48,227 nucleotides of DNA, taken from the NCBI GenBank assembly GCA_021822625.1, contig JAKAQK010000002.1, positions 1 through 48,227 of the forward strand. The letters run 5' to 3'. Source of the stretch: a bacterium. GTDB taxonomy: Bacteria; SZUA-79; Acidulodesulfobacterales; Acidulodesulfobacteraceae. Below are positions 23,424 through 32,905 of the stretch, piece after piece. Numbering within the stretch: position 1 is the first letter of the stretch; each line of letters begins with the position of its first letter. The notes beneath the pieces were generated by a model. It worked only from the letters and a program-made list of their open reading frames with translations, had not been told where the DNA came from and searched no databases. Both the position numbers and the translations under genes were made by a program.

Positions 23424-25661
23424 TCATATAAGAATATCCGGGTCAACATCTATAACTATTTTTCTGGCTGCAAAAAATTTATTTAGCCCATGTTCGTTTT
23501 TAATAATATGAATAAGATTATGCATATATGAAATATTTTTTTCTTTCGGCACAATGGGCGATTTTATAATTATTTGAAACCTGTAATAATTATTTAGTTT
23601 TGAAATAGGACACGGCGATGGACCAAGGACGGAAATTTTTTTAAATTCACTATTTATTGCAATTGTTTTAGTGATTATTGTTTTTAAAAAAAAAGCTCTT
23701 TCCTGTAATTTGTCAAAATCTTTATCTATTAATCTTAAGGCTATAATTTTGGAGTAAGGAGGATATAAATATTCCCTTCTTAAGCTTAGTTCTTTTTCAA
23801 AAAATCCTTCGATATCATGTTTTGAAGCATATTGAATAACATAATTTGAGCTGTTGAATGTTTGAAAAATTACATTTCCCGGCATATCTCCCCTTCCGGC
23901 TCTTCCAGACACCTGCGTCAACATTTGAAAAGTTTTTTCGGCGCTTCTGAAATCAGGCATATTTAAAAGGCTGTCCGCCGAAATAACTATAACTAAGCCG
24001 ACATTTGGAAAATCATGACCTTTTGCGACAATCTGCGTGCCGATTAAAATATCAATTTCTCCGGCATTCATTTTGTTAAATATTTCTGCGCCTGTTTTTT
24101 TATTTCTGCCTATATCGGAATCTATTCTCGCTATTTTAGACGTATTTCCAAATAATTCATTCACTTTGTCTTCTAACTTTTGTATTCCGACGCCATAAGG
24201 TTCTATATTATCGCTTAAACATTCGGGACAAAGCTTTGGAACTTCCTCCGTATAATTACAGTAGTGACATTTTAAAAAACTTTTTTCATTATTTTTCCCT
24301 TTATGATATACCATAGAAACGGCGCAATTTTTACAGATAAATTGATGACCGCATGTTTTGCATATAATAAAAGTTGAAAATCCGCGTCTATTTAAAAATA
24401 GCAATACCTGTCTTTTCTGTTCTATATTGGTCAAAATTTCTTTTTTTGAGAAATCAGAAAGCATTTCATCGCTAAAATTAATATTATTGTTAATGCCGGA
24501 GCCGTTTGACGAACCGTTTGATTTAAATTCATTTTTCAGATCTACAATTTTAATGTTCGGAAGAAATTTTCCTGAAACCCTTTCCTTTATGCTGATATAT
24601 TCATATTTTTTTGCTTCTTTAGCATTATAGTACGATTCCAATGATGGGGTTGCGGAACCTAAGACTGCAACCGAATTGTTTTTATTTGCCAGCATAACTG
24701 CTATATCCCTTGCGTTATATAAAAAATCAGATTCCTGTTTATACGAACTGTCATGCTCTTCATCTACGATAATAAGTCCGTATTTAACTAAAGGGGAGAA
24801 AATAGCAGACCTGGCGCCAAGAACTATTTTAATTTCTCCGGATAATATCTTAAACCAGTTAATTAATTTTTCTTTTTTGGCTATTTTACTGTGAAATATT
24901 GCAAATTCATGAGGATTTAACATTTTAGAAAATCTTTTTCTCATCACATCTATAAACTGATTAGTAATATATATTTCCGGTACTATAATAATAACTTGCT
25001 TATTTAAAATTAAAGCATATTCTAATAAATTGAGATATATTTCAGTTTTTCCGCTTGCGGTTACGCCATGAAGAAGATATGTTTTATAAGAATTGTCTTT
25101 AATAGGTTTTTTAATAAGTTCTATAGCTTTTAACTGGTCTTCCGTCAATTTTATATTATCCGCAGGGGTATTTTTTCCGCCATTGATATAGAACGAATCC
25201 GGTTTGCATATCGTATTGGACTCGCCGTTGTCTAAACAGGATATGGGATATGCAGAAACGGAAGATTTTTTACATTCTTTAGAATCTTTATTGTTTTTTT
25301 CGGCATAAACATCAAGCAGATGAAAACTTTTAACGTCTATCGAAGGCAAGGCAGCGTCCAATACGCGTGAAATACTTTCGTGGTAATATGAAGATAGCCA
25401 ATAATAAAAATTTAAGTGATTTTGATTAAATAATGAATTTTTAGCTATAGATAAAATTTCTTTGAGATTTGAAACATCAAGACTGCATGAGGAATTAACA
25501 GAAGTAATAAATCCGTATGTTTTTCTGTTTTTAAGGGTTACTAATACAGGCGCGCCTATCTGCAAAAAATCAATAAACCGTTCCGGCAGCAGGTAAGTTA
25601 AGGGATAATCCAAACCGCTTTTCGGCACAACTATTTCAACTTTAACCTCATTCATAACCAT
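23424..25661 (-). CDS. priA: Primosomal protein N' (replication restart helicase PriA)
   Basis: Helicase that reloads the replisome at stalled forks. Seen: a 3'-DNA-binding domain with SGLDYPLTYLLPERF, Walker A in LHGVTASGKTEIYL, Walker B DEEH in IIVDEEHDSSYKQESDFLYN, AVLGSATPSLES, a zinc-binding insert (CKTCG, CKNC, CHYC, CPEC), QIVAKGHDFPNVGLV and LTQVSGRAGRGDMPG. Length 745 is typical. A low-complexity Ser/Asn stretch appears after IVDLKNEFKS, and a non-conserved linker near residues 125-170. Start ATG 25661; a second ATG two codons on is also possible. It is followed by the HU/IHF gene 60 bp downstream. Confidence 0.95.
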   Translation of the reverse strand: MVMNEVKVEIVVPKSGLDYPLTYLLPERFIDFLQIGAPVLVTLKNRKTYGFITSVNSSCSLDVSNLKEILSIAKNSLFNQNHLNFYYWLSSYYHESISRVLDAALPSIDVKSFHLLDVYAEKNNKDSKECKKSSVSAYPISCLDNGESNTICKPDSFYINGGKNTPADNIKLTEDQLKAIELIKKPIKDNSYKTYLLHGVTASGKTEIYLNLLEYALILNKQVIIIVPEIYITNQFIDVMRKRFSKMLNPHEFAIFHSKIAKKEKLINWFKILSGEIKIVLGARSAIFSPLVKYGLIIVDEEHDSSYKQESDFLYNARDIAVMLANKNNSVAVLGSATPSLESYYNAKEAKKYEYISIKERVSGKFLPNIKIVDLKNEFKSNGSSNGSGINNNINFSDEMLSDFSKKEILTNIEQKRQVLLFLNRRGFSTFIICKTCGHQFICKNCAVSMVYHKGKNNEKSFLKCHYCNYTEEVPKLCPECLSDNIEPYGVGIQKLEDKVNELFGNTSKIARIDSDIGRNKKTGAEIFNKMNAGEIDILIGTQIVAKGHDFPNVGLVIVISADSLLNMPDFRSAEKTFQMLTQVSGRAGRGDMPGNVIFQTFNSSNYVIQYASKHDIEGFFEKELSLRREYLYPPYSKIIALRLIDKDFDKLQERAFFLKTIITKTIAINSEFKKISVLGPSPCPISKLNNYYRFQIIIKSPIVPKEKNISYMHNLIHIIKNEHGLNKFFAARKIVIDVDPDILI

Positions 25662-25807
25662 AATTATAATTTATTACATCAAAAAATCAAATAGAAAAAG
25701 TTATTAACTTTTATAATTATGGTTATAAATTGCGGTTATTTATTAATTATTAATCAAAAAAATTTTTAAAATTAATTATATTCATTGGTTATAATTATAT
25801 ATAAAAT

Positions 25808-27283
25808 TTAATGAGACACGGAAGCGGTTTTATTTTCTTGTTTTTTATTTTTTCCGCCTTCAAGAGGATAAAGCTGCCTTCTATAATATTCCTCTTCATT
25901 GAGCGCAAGTTTTTCCCCATTTTTTGCTATGATATATTCACCGTTTCCAAATTCTTCAGACCATGCTTTATCGGCTATTTCCGCATAAGATGAAGAGTAT
26001 TTATCCATATCTTCTTTCAAATCCGTTATGATAGACTCGCCGCCTTCCTGCGTTGCCTTTGCGTTGCCGTTTGCAACCACCTTTCTTAAAATTTTGGGAT
26101 GGTCAATTATCATACATGGACGCAGACGGTTCTTTATTCCCATTTGCTCGCTTCTTATAGCTTTAAAATATTTTGAATTTAATACTTCCTCTATAGTTTT
26201 ATCGAATACGCTATCTGCGGCAAATTGCGCAAATACACACGGTTCTACTCCTCCGTTGGCATTTATGTGCAGGTACACCCGTCCGCCGGAAAGACAACCG
26301 TGCGAAAGTACTCCGTCATTCCAGAAATCGGCAACCACAATCGGTTTAGTCTCTCTTATTTCTGCTACTCTCTTTCTTCTAAAATCTCTTTGAGCTGCAG
26401 TAGGCATAAGTTTAACATCAGGTTCTCTGCCTATCGGTATATAATTAAAATACCACCCTAAAAAGCAGCCCTGTTTAATATAAAAATCTATAAATTCATC
26501 GCTTACGATAGTTTCGTTATTAGACTTTGTCGCAGTGGCTGAAAAACCGAAGAGCACTCCGTTATCCTTAAGATAATTCATAGCCGACACTATTTTTTTA
26601 AAGTGACCTTTTCCGCGCCTTTCGTCGGTTTCAGCTTCAAAGCCTTCTACGCTTATAGCAGGAAAAACATTGCCGAGTTCAGAAAGCGTTTCCGCCATTT
26701 TTCCGTCGATTAAAGAAGCATTTGTATATACTTGAAAATAACAGTCGCTGTTTCTTTTAAAAATATCAATCAAATCTTTTCTGACAAACGGTTCTCCGCC
26801 GGATATAGTATAAAAAAATATACCGTAGCTTTTACCTTCGTCTATTATCTGATTTATTTTTTCATATGACAATTTATCTTTTTTTGTATAATTAGCTGAA
26901 TAGCAGCCGTAACATTTTAAATTACAGTGCATACTTGGGCTTATTACATAAAAAAGCGGCGGGTAATAGCCGTTCTTTTCAATAAATGCCTTCCGCCTGT
27001 CTCCGCTTAAAAGTAAAAAATTAGATATAAAATTATCCAATATTTTCTTTTTGACGTTTGTGGAGAGATAAGGCAGTTTTCTTTTTAAATTAACAAAAAT
27101 ATGGTCAAAAAATATTTTGCCCGCTGGAGCATTGAAATTATTGAGTTTATCCGAAAGTTTTGCTATCGTTTCGTCTTTCAGTCGCGGCACTATATAGCTG
27201 CCGGCAAGATATAAACTCTTCTTAATGATATAATTTTTTAACTGATTGTTTTTAGCTAAACCTGTTAAGCTCGGCTCTCCCAT
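25808..27283 (-). CDS. Radical SAM protein with SPASM-like C-terminal domain
   Basis: 491 residues. Seen: the radical SAM cluster motif in MHCNLKCYGCYSANYTKK, SGGEPFVRKDLIDIF, and a C-terminal region with HGCLSGGRVYLHINANGGVE then PCVFAQFA and a later Cys in LRPCMIIDHP, giving SPASM-like auxiliary cluster ligands. SPASM proteins act in peptide or cofactor maturation; no peptide substrate gene is recognisable nearby, so function is unknown. A helical N-terminal ~110 residues precede the radical SAM core. ATG is preceded by a strong GGGGGAGGG purine block about 8 bases upstream. It is monocistronic, with a 360-bp leader region shared with the divergent tRNA. Confidence 0.82.
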   Translation of the reverse strand: MGEPSLTGLAKNNQLKNYIIKKSLYLAGSYIVPRLKDETIAKLSDKLNNFNAPAGKIFFDHIFVNLKRKLPYLSTNVKKKILDNFISNFLLLSGDRRKAFIEKNGYYPPLFYVISPSMHCNLKCYGCYSANYTKKDKLSYEKINQIIDEGKSYGIFFYTISGGEPFVRKDLIDIFKRNSDCYFQVYTNASLIDGKMAETLSELGNVFPAISVEGFEAETDERRGKGHFKKIVSAMNYLKDNGVLFGFSATATKSNNETIVSDEFIDFYIKQGCFLGWYFNYIPIGREPDVKLMPTAAQRDFRRKRVAEIRETKPIVVADFWNDGVLSHGCLSGGRVYLHINANGGVEPCVFAQFAADSVFDKTIEEVLNSKYFKAIRSEQMGIKNRLRPCMIIDHPKILRKVVANGNAKATQEGGESIITDLKEDMDKYSSSYAEIADKAWSEEFGNGEYIIAKNGEKLALNEEEYYRRQLYPLEGGKNKKQENKTASVSH

Positions 27284-27643
27284 GTTAATGTACCCTCCCC
27301 CGGTTATTTAAGTTTGCATAATTTTAATTTTTAATCATAGATAAATCGAAATAAACATTAAATTACATTAAATTAAGATAGTCACAGCAATAATAAATAA
27401 TATAGTTCTGCTCATATTTTAAGAAAAGTGCGCACTTATTTAAAGTATAACTCTTATTTTGCAAAATTTCAATTAACCGATAAAAATTTTATTATTTTTA
27501 TATAATCTTTAGTATTGATATAAAATTTATAATATAATATAATTTGTAAAAGTAAAGTTTATTAAATATGTTTACAATAATGAGTTTTCATTTTACTTTG
27601 TCTGCGCCTACGCACGGCGCAGTAAGTTAGTCGCTTTTTTTTG
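27284..27643. other. Divergent spacer between radical SAM gene and tRNA-Ala
   Basis: A/T-rich, no gene. Contents: probable promoters for both sides (not resolvable among A/T hexamers), an AAAGTAAA/TTTACTTT inverted pair around 27549-27600, and the GC-rich hairpin listed at 27602. Confidence 0.45.
27602..27642 (+). terminator. GC-rich hairpin followed by T8 just before tRNA-Ala
   Basis: CTGCGCC (27602-27608) pairs perfectly with GGCGCAG (27616-27622) around a TACGCAC loop. Twelve bases later comes TTTTTTTT (27635-27642), touching the tRNA 5' end. It has terminator parts but with a gap between stem and T-run. It may end a short upstream transcript, or fold in the tRNA precursor as a processing element. 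Confidence 0.4.
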
Positions 27644-27719
27644 GGGGGGTTAGCTCAGATGGCAGAGTGGCGTCTTCGCATGGCGCAAGTCGTGGGTTCG
27701 ATTCCCATACCCTCCACCA
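27644..27719 (+). tRNA. tRNA-Ala (anticodon CGC)
   Basis: Full cloverleaf read by hand: acceptor GGGGGGT (27644-27650) with ACCCTCC (27709-27715); D stem GCTC/GAGT; anticodon stem GCGTC/GGCGC with loop TTCGCAT, giving anticodon CGC at 27677-27679; T stem GTGGG/CCCAT with TTCGATT loop; discriminator A; encoded CCA at 27717-27719. The acceptor has a G3-U70 wobble, the known alanine identity element, confirming the anticodon call. A G at 27643 precedes the predicted 5' end. A weak TTGCAG/CTGCAA stem (27728-27751) follows. Confidence 0.95.
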
Positions 27720-27829
27720 CTATAAAATTGCAGAAAGTTACGGCACTGCAAATTTGATAAAACACATTTATTTTTCCGCCTTTTCACTTCTGCTTGTCGA
27801 TATTTTGAAATAATGTGAATATTTTCTCT

Positions 27830-29185
27830 TTAGTTAAAAACTTGTTCTACCGCTTTTGTTATAACAATAATCGTTTGGTCTAAATCGTCTTTTGAATGCG
27901 CAGAACTTAAAAACATAGCTTCGTATTGCGATGGAGCTGTAAAAAGCCCTTTATTAATAATTATTCCGAAAAATTTTTTAAACTGTTCTGTATTTGTTTC
28001 CATTACGTCATGAAAATTATTGATGTTTCCTTTTTTGAAAAATATCGTTAAGAGAGATGATATGCTGTTTATCGTAATATTGTCCTGAAATTTTTTAAGT
28101 TCAACCGTTAAATTATTTACTAAATATCTTGCGGCTTCGTTCGCTTTGGAAACTGCATCGTCGTCTTCTATAGCTTTCAATGTTGCAATGCCCGCCGCAA
28201 CGCATATCGGATTACCGGACAGTGTTCCGGCCTGATAAACAGGACCTATAGGCGATAAATATTCCATAATATCTTTTTTTCCGCCGAATGCGCCGATTGG
28301 AAGTCCGCCACCTATGATTTTTCCTAGACATGTAATATCAGGTTTTAACTCAAATAATTCCTGCGCTCCCCCCATAGAAACTCTAAAGCCGGTTATTACT
28401 TCGTCAAATATTATCAAAGCGTTATTTCCATGCGTAAGTTCAAACAGCGATTTTAAAAATCCTTCATCAGGCAGCACAACCCCCATATTAGCGGCAACCG
28501 GCTCAATTATTACCGCTGCAATTCTGCCGTTATTTTTTAAAAAAAGATTTTTAACGGAGTCTATATCGTTATAACTTGCAACTAAAGTATCTTCAGAAGT
28601 GCATTTAGTAATGCCTGCGCTCGACGGAACAGATGTTGTAAGCGCTCCGGAACCGGCTTTTACAAGCATAGAATCGGAGTGACCGTGATAGCATCCTTCG
28701 AATTTGATAATTTTTTCTTTTCCGGTATAGCCCCGCGCAAGCCTTATAGCGCTCATAACGGCTTCAGTTCCCGAATTAACAAGTCTGAGCATTTCTATTG
28801 AAGGAAAATGCCTGTTTATTAATTTAGCCAGCACAATTTCGTTTTCCGTGGTAGCTCCAAAACTGAAGCCGTTTTCCGAAGCTTTCTTTACTGCATCGAC
28901 TACCCTTTTATCAGCATGTCCTAAAAGCATTGGACCGTAGGACATGACATAATCTATGTATTCCGTATTATTATAATCATAAATTTTACTTCCACTTGCC
29001 CTTTTTATAATTACGGGTTCCATATCAACAGCTCTGAAGGCTCTTACCGGGCTGTTAACGCCCCCCGGCATTATTTCTGCAGCCTGCCTTATTAATAACG
29101 ATTCTTCGCTTTTTTCGATATTGTTTTCATTGTTGTTTTTATTTCTGTTATTATTATTAGTCATTTTTAATTTAATCTCCAACAT
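27830..29185 (-). CDS. hemL: Glutamate-1-semialdehyde 2,1-aminomutase
   Basis: PLP enzyme making 5-aminolevulinate in the C5 haem pathway. Seen: AAEIMPGGVNSPVRAFRAV, DYVMSYGPMLLGHA, LVNSGTEAVMSAIRLARGYT, CYHGHSDSMLVKAGSGALT, IFDEVITGFRVSMGGAQELF and the PLP-Lys region CLGKIIGGGLPIGAFGG. The N-terminus carries an Asn/Glu-rich extension (residues 9-27). Start uncertain: ATG 29185 lacks a ribosome site, while ATG at 29164 has GGAG about 11 bases upstream and would drop seven residues. Located 110 bp from the tRNA and 19 bp downstream of the large radical SAM gene, so possibly co-transcribed with it. Confidence 0.94.
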   Translation of the reverse strand: MLEIKLKMTNNNNRNKNNNENNIEKSEESLLIRQAAEIMPGGVNSPVRAFRAVDMEPVIIKRASGSKIYDYNNTEYIDYVMSYGPMLLGHADKRVVDAVKKASENGFSFGATTENEIVLAKLINRHFPSIEMLRLVNSGTEAVMSAIRLARGYTGKEKIIKFEGCYHGHSDSMLVKAGSGALTTSVPSSAGITKCTSEDTLVASYNDIDSVKNLFLKNNGRIAAVIIEPVAANMGVVLPDEGFLKSLFELTHGNNALIIFDEVITGFRVSMGGAQELFELKPDITCLGKIIGGGLPIGAFGGKKDIMEYLSPIGPVYQAGTLSGNPICVAAGIATLKAIEDDDAVSKANEAARYLVNNLTVELKKFQDNITINSISSLLTIFFKKGNINNFHDVMETNTEQFKKFFGIIINKGLFTAPSQYEAMFLSSAHSKDDLDQTIIVITKAVEQVFN

Positions 29186-29204
29186 TAATTATATAAAGAT
29201 TTTT

Positions 29205-32045
29205 TTAATTTATAACTTTATTAGCTGCTGACAAATTAATATCTTTAAGCTTAAAATCACGTTCTACATTGATTATTTCCAAAATTTTTAATCCTTCCGG
29301 CAGTTTACTGTTCAGTTTAGCTTTAATTAATTCATTATAGTCTTTATCGCTGCTAATTTCTTCTGAATTATTTTTATCGTCTTTATAATTATCATCAAAT
29401 ATGTTTTTACTTTTACCTTTATTATCATAATTATCAATACGCGTATCTGCTGAGACGGCAGTTATGCCGATAATTTCATTCCAATTGCTCACGGTTGTCA
29501 AAATATACATAAAATCGCTTTCAGCCATAAATGGAATAGGATTTGAAAAACTTACCTTAGGCTTAGGACTGAATTTTGATTCTGAATAAGAAATTTTAAT
29601 ATTCAGCATCCTCAATGCCCGCAATAATATTTTAACCGTCTCCAGATGTCCTAAGTATTTAATGCCGCTTCTTTTTGAATAACGGATAAGTATCTTAGAA
29701 TCGTTTAACTTTGCCGAAATAGTTCCTGCCGTATCGTTAATAGCACATTTATTATTATCCGAATTGTTATCTGAAAAATTATATTTTTCACCGGCTGTTA
29801 AAGTTTTAGCGTCGTTATCATTTTTTATATATTGAACCTCGCCGGTGTTTTTATGATTTTTTGATTTAGTCGAATATATGGGCTGAACTATTTTAAAATC
29901 GCATACGCCGCAGAGATGACATACTTTTCTGCAGTTTTCTGTAATATAGCTATATGCTTTTTGATCTTTTTTATTATTTATTATGTTTATGTTCGCATTT
30001 AAATTTTTATTATAGTCACAATTATGGCTGCCGTTACCGTTATTAAAGTTTTCATTAAGGCTATAAATGCCTATATCGTTACTATTATTAAAATTGGAGC
30101 TTTCGCCGTAAATCGTTAATCTGTTGAATTCAAAAGATTTTTTAAATTCAGATTTCAAATATTCCTTTTCAACCATTATGTCTATAAAATCCCAAGGTAA
30201 GGTTTCTTCTAAGTCTTTTTGAATATAGAGATAATTATTTAATAATTCACTGTAAGTAAGATTTATTGCATCGAATGATTTTAAAGCATCTATCCATGCT
30301 TTAAAATTAAAATATTTTCTTTCGCTGTCTAATTTTGCGCCGTTTAAGTATGCCTGGTAAATTATCTTCGGAGTAAAAGCGTCCCCTCTTGAAATAAGTC
30401 CTTCAATAAAGCTTACCTTAGGGTCCTGATATTTAAAAATAACATTTAGAGGTTTCAATAACTGTTTAAGATAATTTATTTTAAAGTTAAGTTCTTCTTC
30501 CGTATTCATAGGATGCCACTGGAACGGCGTATGAGGTTTTGGGACAAAATTGTTTACGTTGACGGTAATATTTAACTGTTTTGATATTTTTTTAATTTTT
30601 AATATTAAATCTTTTATACCTTCTATATCGGATAGTCTTTCATACGGCAATCCGAGCATAAAATAAAGTTTTAATTTATTAAAACCTTTTGAAGCTAAAT
30701 GCTTCACCTCAAAGAGCAAATCTTCTTCGGAAATATTTTTATTTATTATTTTGCGGAGTCTTTCCGTGCCTGCTTCCGGCGCAAGCGTAAAATTAGTTTT
30801 TTTAATCTCGGATGTTTTTTGCAGTATATTTTCGCTTAAACTGCCGATTCTCATAGAAGGAAAAGAAAAAGAAATCAATTTTTCATTGGTATATTCCGAC
30901 AAATTGTTTATTAAAGATTCAATATCGGAATAATCTCCCGTCGAAAGCGAAGATAATGAAATCTCTTCAAATCCGGTTTTATCTATTCCGTTCTTTATAA
31001 TATCTACAATAGTTTCCTTTTTTCTTTCTCTTACCGGTCTATAAATATATCCTGCCTGACAGAATCTGCATCCGGACGAACAGCCCCTGGCAATTTCAAC
31101 CGAAAACCTGTTGTGCACGGTTTGAATTGCCGGAACTAAGGGATTATTAATGTAATTTATAGAATTTAAATCATATATTATCGATTTTTTTATTTTATTT
31201 GATATTCCAGGAACATAAACGCCGCTTATTTCAGAAATTTTTTCTTTTATATATTGTCTTAAATCTTTAGATTCTGCCAAATATTTATCGTCATTTTTAC
31301 CGATATATCGATTATTCCGATCAACATCATCATAATAATCATGAACATTGACATTGCTATTGTCATAAGAATGATAATATTCATCCTCGTTACTTTGAAC
31401 TTTATTACTTTGAACTTTTTGATTTTTTCTATTGTAAGTTGCTTTTTTAATAATATCGATATGTTGTTTTCTGACATCTATAACCGTTTTGCATATCTCC
31501 CTAACAACATTTTCTCCGTCGCCTATAATAAAAAAATCTATGAAATCATTTAACGGCAGCGGATTAAAAGCGCACGGACCGCCTGCTCCGACAAAAGGGT
31601 CGTCAATATCCCTCAAATTTGACATTACCGAAATATTGGACAATTCAAGCATATATAATATATTTGTATAAGACAATTCATATTGTAAAGAAAACCCTAT
31701 TATATCAAAATTTTTTACGGGTTCTTTCGATTCCAGCGAAAAAAGCGGGATTTTATGCTCGGCTAACTTGGCAATCATATCCGGATATGGCAGATAAACA
31801 CGCTCGCATACGATATTAGCCTGTGAATTTAATATGTCATATATTATCTCCATGCCTATATGGCTCATTCCCAATTCATAAAAATCGGGAAAGGCAATAG
31901 CATATTTAATCTCGGCAAGATTAAAATCTTTTTTTGAAATGTTGCTTTCAATTCCTATGTATCTTGAAGGTTTTTGAACATAAGGCAGAATTTTTTCTTC
32001 TAAAGTCTTTTTTATCAGGTAAGTATCGTTGAAAAATTTATTCAT
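29205..32045 (-). CDS. TIGR03960-type radical SAM protein with C-terminal DUF2344 domain
   Basis: 946 residues. The N-terminal B12-binding-like region has PSRYIGIESN, KYAIAFPDFYELGMSHIGME and VGAGGPCAFNPLP. The radical SAM core carries ARGCSSGCRFCQAGYIYRPV near residue 323, then TLAPEAGTERLRKIINK and FKLYFML-type strands. The C-terminal ~150 residues, LIRYSKRSGIKYLGHLETVK and FSPKPKVSFSNPIPF, match DUF2344. This fused family is widespread in anaerobes and its function is unsettled (an RNA-modification link has been proposed). Two long Asn/Asp/Lys/Tyr-rich inserts (about 205-260 and 640-775) inflate the length. Confidence 0.85.
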   Translation of the reverse strand: MNKFFNDTYLIKKTLEEKILPYVQKPSRYIGIESNISKKDFNLAEIKYAIAFPDFYELGMSHIGMEIIYDILNSQANIVCERVYLPYPDMIAKLAEHKIPLFSLESKEPVKNFDIIGFSLQYELSYTNILYMLELSNISVMSNLRDIDDPFVGAGGPCAFNPLPLNDFIDFFIIGDGENVVREICKTVIDVRKQHIDIIKKATYNRKNQKVQSNKVQSNEDEYYHSYDNSNVNVHDYYDDVDRNNRYIGKNDDKYLAESKDLRQYIKEKISEISGVYVPGISNKIKKSIIYDLNSINYINNPLVPAIQTVHNRFSVEIARGCSSGCRFCQAGYIYRPVRERKKETIVDIIKNGIDKTGFEEISLSSLSTGDYSDIESLINNLSEYTNEKLISFSFPSMRIGSLSENILQKTSEIKKTNFTLAPEAGTERLRKIINKNISEEDLLFEVKHLASKGFNKLKLYFMLGLPYERLSDIEGIKDLILKIKKISKQLNITVNVNNFVPKPHTPFQWHPMNTEEELNFKINYLKQLLKPLNVIFKYQDPKVSFIEGLISRGDAFTPKIIYQAYLNGAKLDSERKYFNFKAWIDALKSFDAINLTYSELLNNYLYIQKDLEETLPWDFIDIMVEKEYLKSEFKKSFEFNRLTIYGESSNFNNSNDIGIYSLNENFNNGNGSHNCDYNKNLNANINIINNKKDQKAYSYITENCRKVCHLCGVCDFKIVQPIYSTKSKNHKNTGEVQYIKNDNDAKTLTAGEKYNFSDNNSDNNKCAINDTAGTISAKLNDSKILIRYSKRSGIKYLGHLETVKILLRALRMLNIKISYSESKFSPKPKVSFSNPIPFMAESDFMYILTTVSNWNEIIGITAVSADTRIDNYDNKGKSKNIFDDNYKDDKNNSEEISSDKDYNELIKAKLNSKLPEGLKILEIINVERDFKLKDINLSAANKVIN

Positions 32046-32183
32046 ATAAAATAAAATTGTTTTATTAATTGATTAATCACACCCTAATATTATACAATAA
32101 AGAAATGTGTAAATATATATAAAAAAATTAGTGAACAAAAAAATAATTAAATCCATTTAAAATTAAAAAGGTTAGCTAAAGAT

Positions 32184-32897
32184 ATGAACAATACTATTCA
32201 GCTTATCGCAGTTGCGGCAATTCCCGTGCTTTTGGCTATTATCCTGCACGAAGTCTCTCACGGCTATGTAGCTCATTTATTCGGTGACGATACGGCAAAA
32301 AACGCAGGCAGACTCACTCTTAATCCAATAAAACATATTGACCCTTTTGGAACTATTTTGTTGCCTATTCTTCTAATTATAATAGGTTCTCCTTTTTTAT
32401 TCGGTTATGCAAAACCTGTTCCCGTAAATTTTAATGCTTTAAGAAACCCCAAAAAAGACACTGCTTTTGTTGCAGCGGCAGGTCCCGCAACAAATTTTAT
32501 TTTAGCTATTATTTCATTTATATTATTAAAAATAATTCTGTTTAATTATCCGGTAATGAAAAAGTATCTGCTGGAATTCTGGTATACGTTCAAATTTCAA
32601 AATGTTGCAAATACAGGCATTTTTTTTAAAGATTTTATCTATCCCGTCACGTTCATGCTTTTTATGAGTATTATAATTAATGTTATTTTAGGTATTTTTA
32701 ATTTAATACCTATTCCTCCTTTAGACGGCGGCAGAGTTGTCGTCAGCATACTTCCGGAACCGCTTTCTTCTTCGCTTAGTAAAATTGAACCGTTTGGAAT
32801 TTTTGTCATATTAATTTTATTATTAATCGACCCGTATAATTTTTTTATAACAGGATTTTACTTTATCGTGAATAATCTAATTTTAAGAAATATTTAA
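32184..32897 (+). CDS. Site-2 protease (M50 family), inner membrane
   Basis: 237 residues, about five or six transmembrane segments. Zinc site HEVSH at residues 22-26 inside the first hydrophobic segments, third ligand Asp in IPPLDGGRVVVSILP, and FGYAKPVPVNF and AAGPATNFILAI as in the short YwhC-like M50 group. It cleaves within membranes; substrate unknown. AAAAGG lies about 13 bases before ATG. It is followed 8 bases later by scpA, a common pairing in deltaproteobacteria and firmicutes. Confidence 0.9.
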   Translation: MNNTIQLIAVAAIPVLLAIILHEVSHGYVAHLFGDDTAKNAGRLTLNPIKHIDPFGTILLPILLIIIGSPFLFGYAKPVPVNFNALRNPKKDTAFVAAAGPATNFILAIISFILLKIILFNYPVMKKYLLEFWYTFKFQNVANTGIFFKDFIYPVTFMLFMSIIINVILGIFNLIPIPPLDGGRVVVSILPEPLSSSLSKIEPFGIFVILILLLIDPYNFFITGFYFIVNNLILRNI

Positions 32898-32905
32898 ATT
32901 TAAAA

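Noticed and set aside
25696-25712. AAAAGTT/AACTTTT hairpin as a terminator after the radical SAM gene
   Set aside because: Almost all A/T with a 3-base loop and nearly 100 bases from the stop; too weak to call.
27540-27720. Integration site of a mobile element at the tRNA-Ala gene
   Set aside because: No integrase gene and no repeated tRNA 3' end found in the window; neighbours on both sides are housekeeping genes.
30751-31819. Several + strand open frames inside the large radical SAM gene
   Set aside because: All lie opposite the conserved minus-strand frame and overlap each other; typical shadows in AT-rich DNA.
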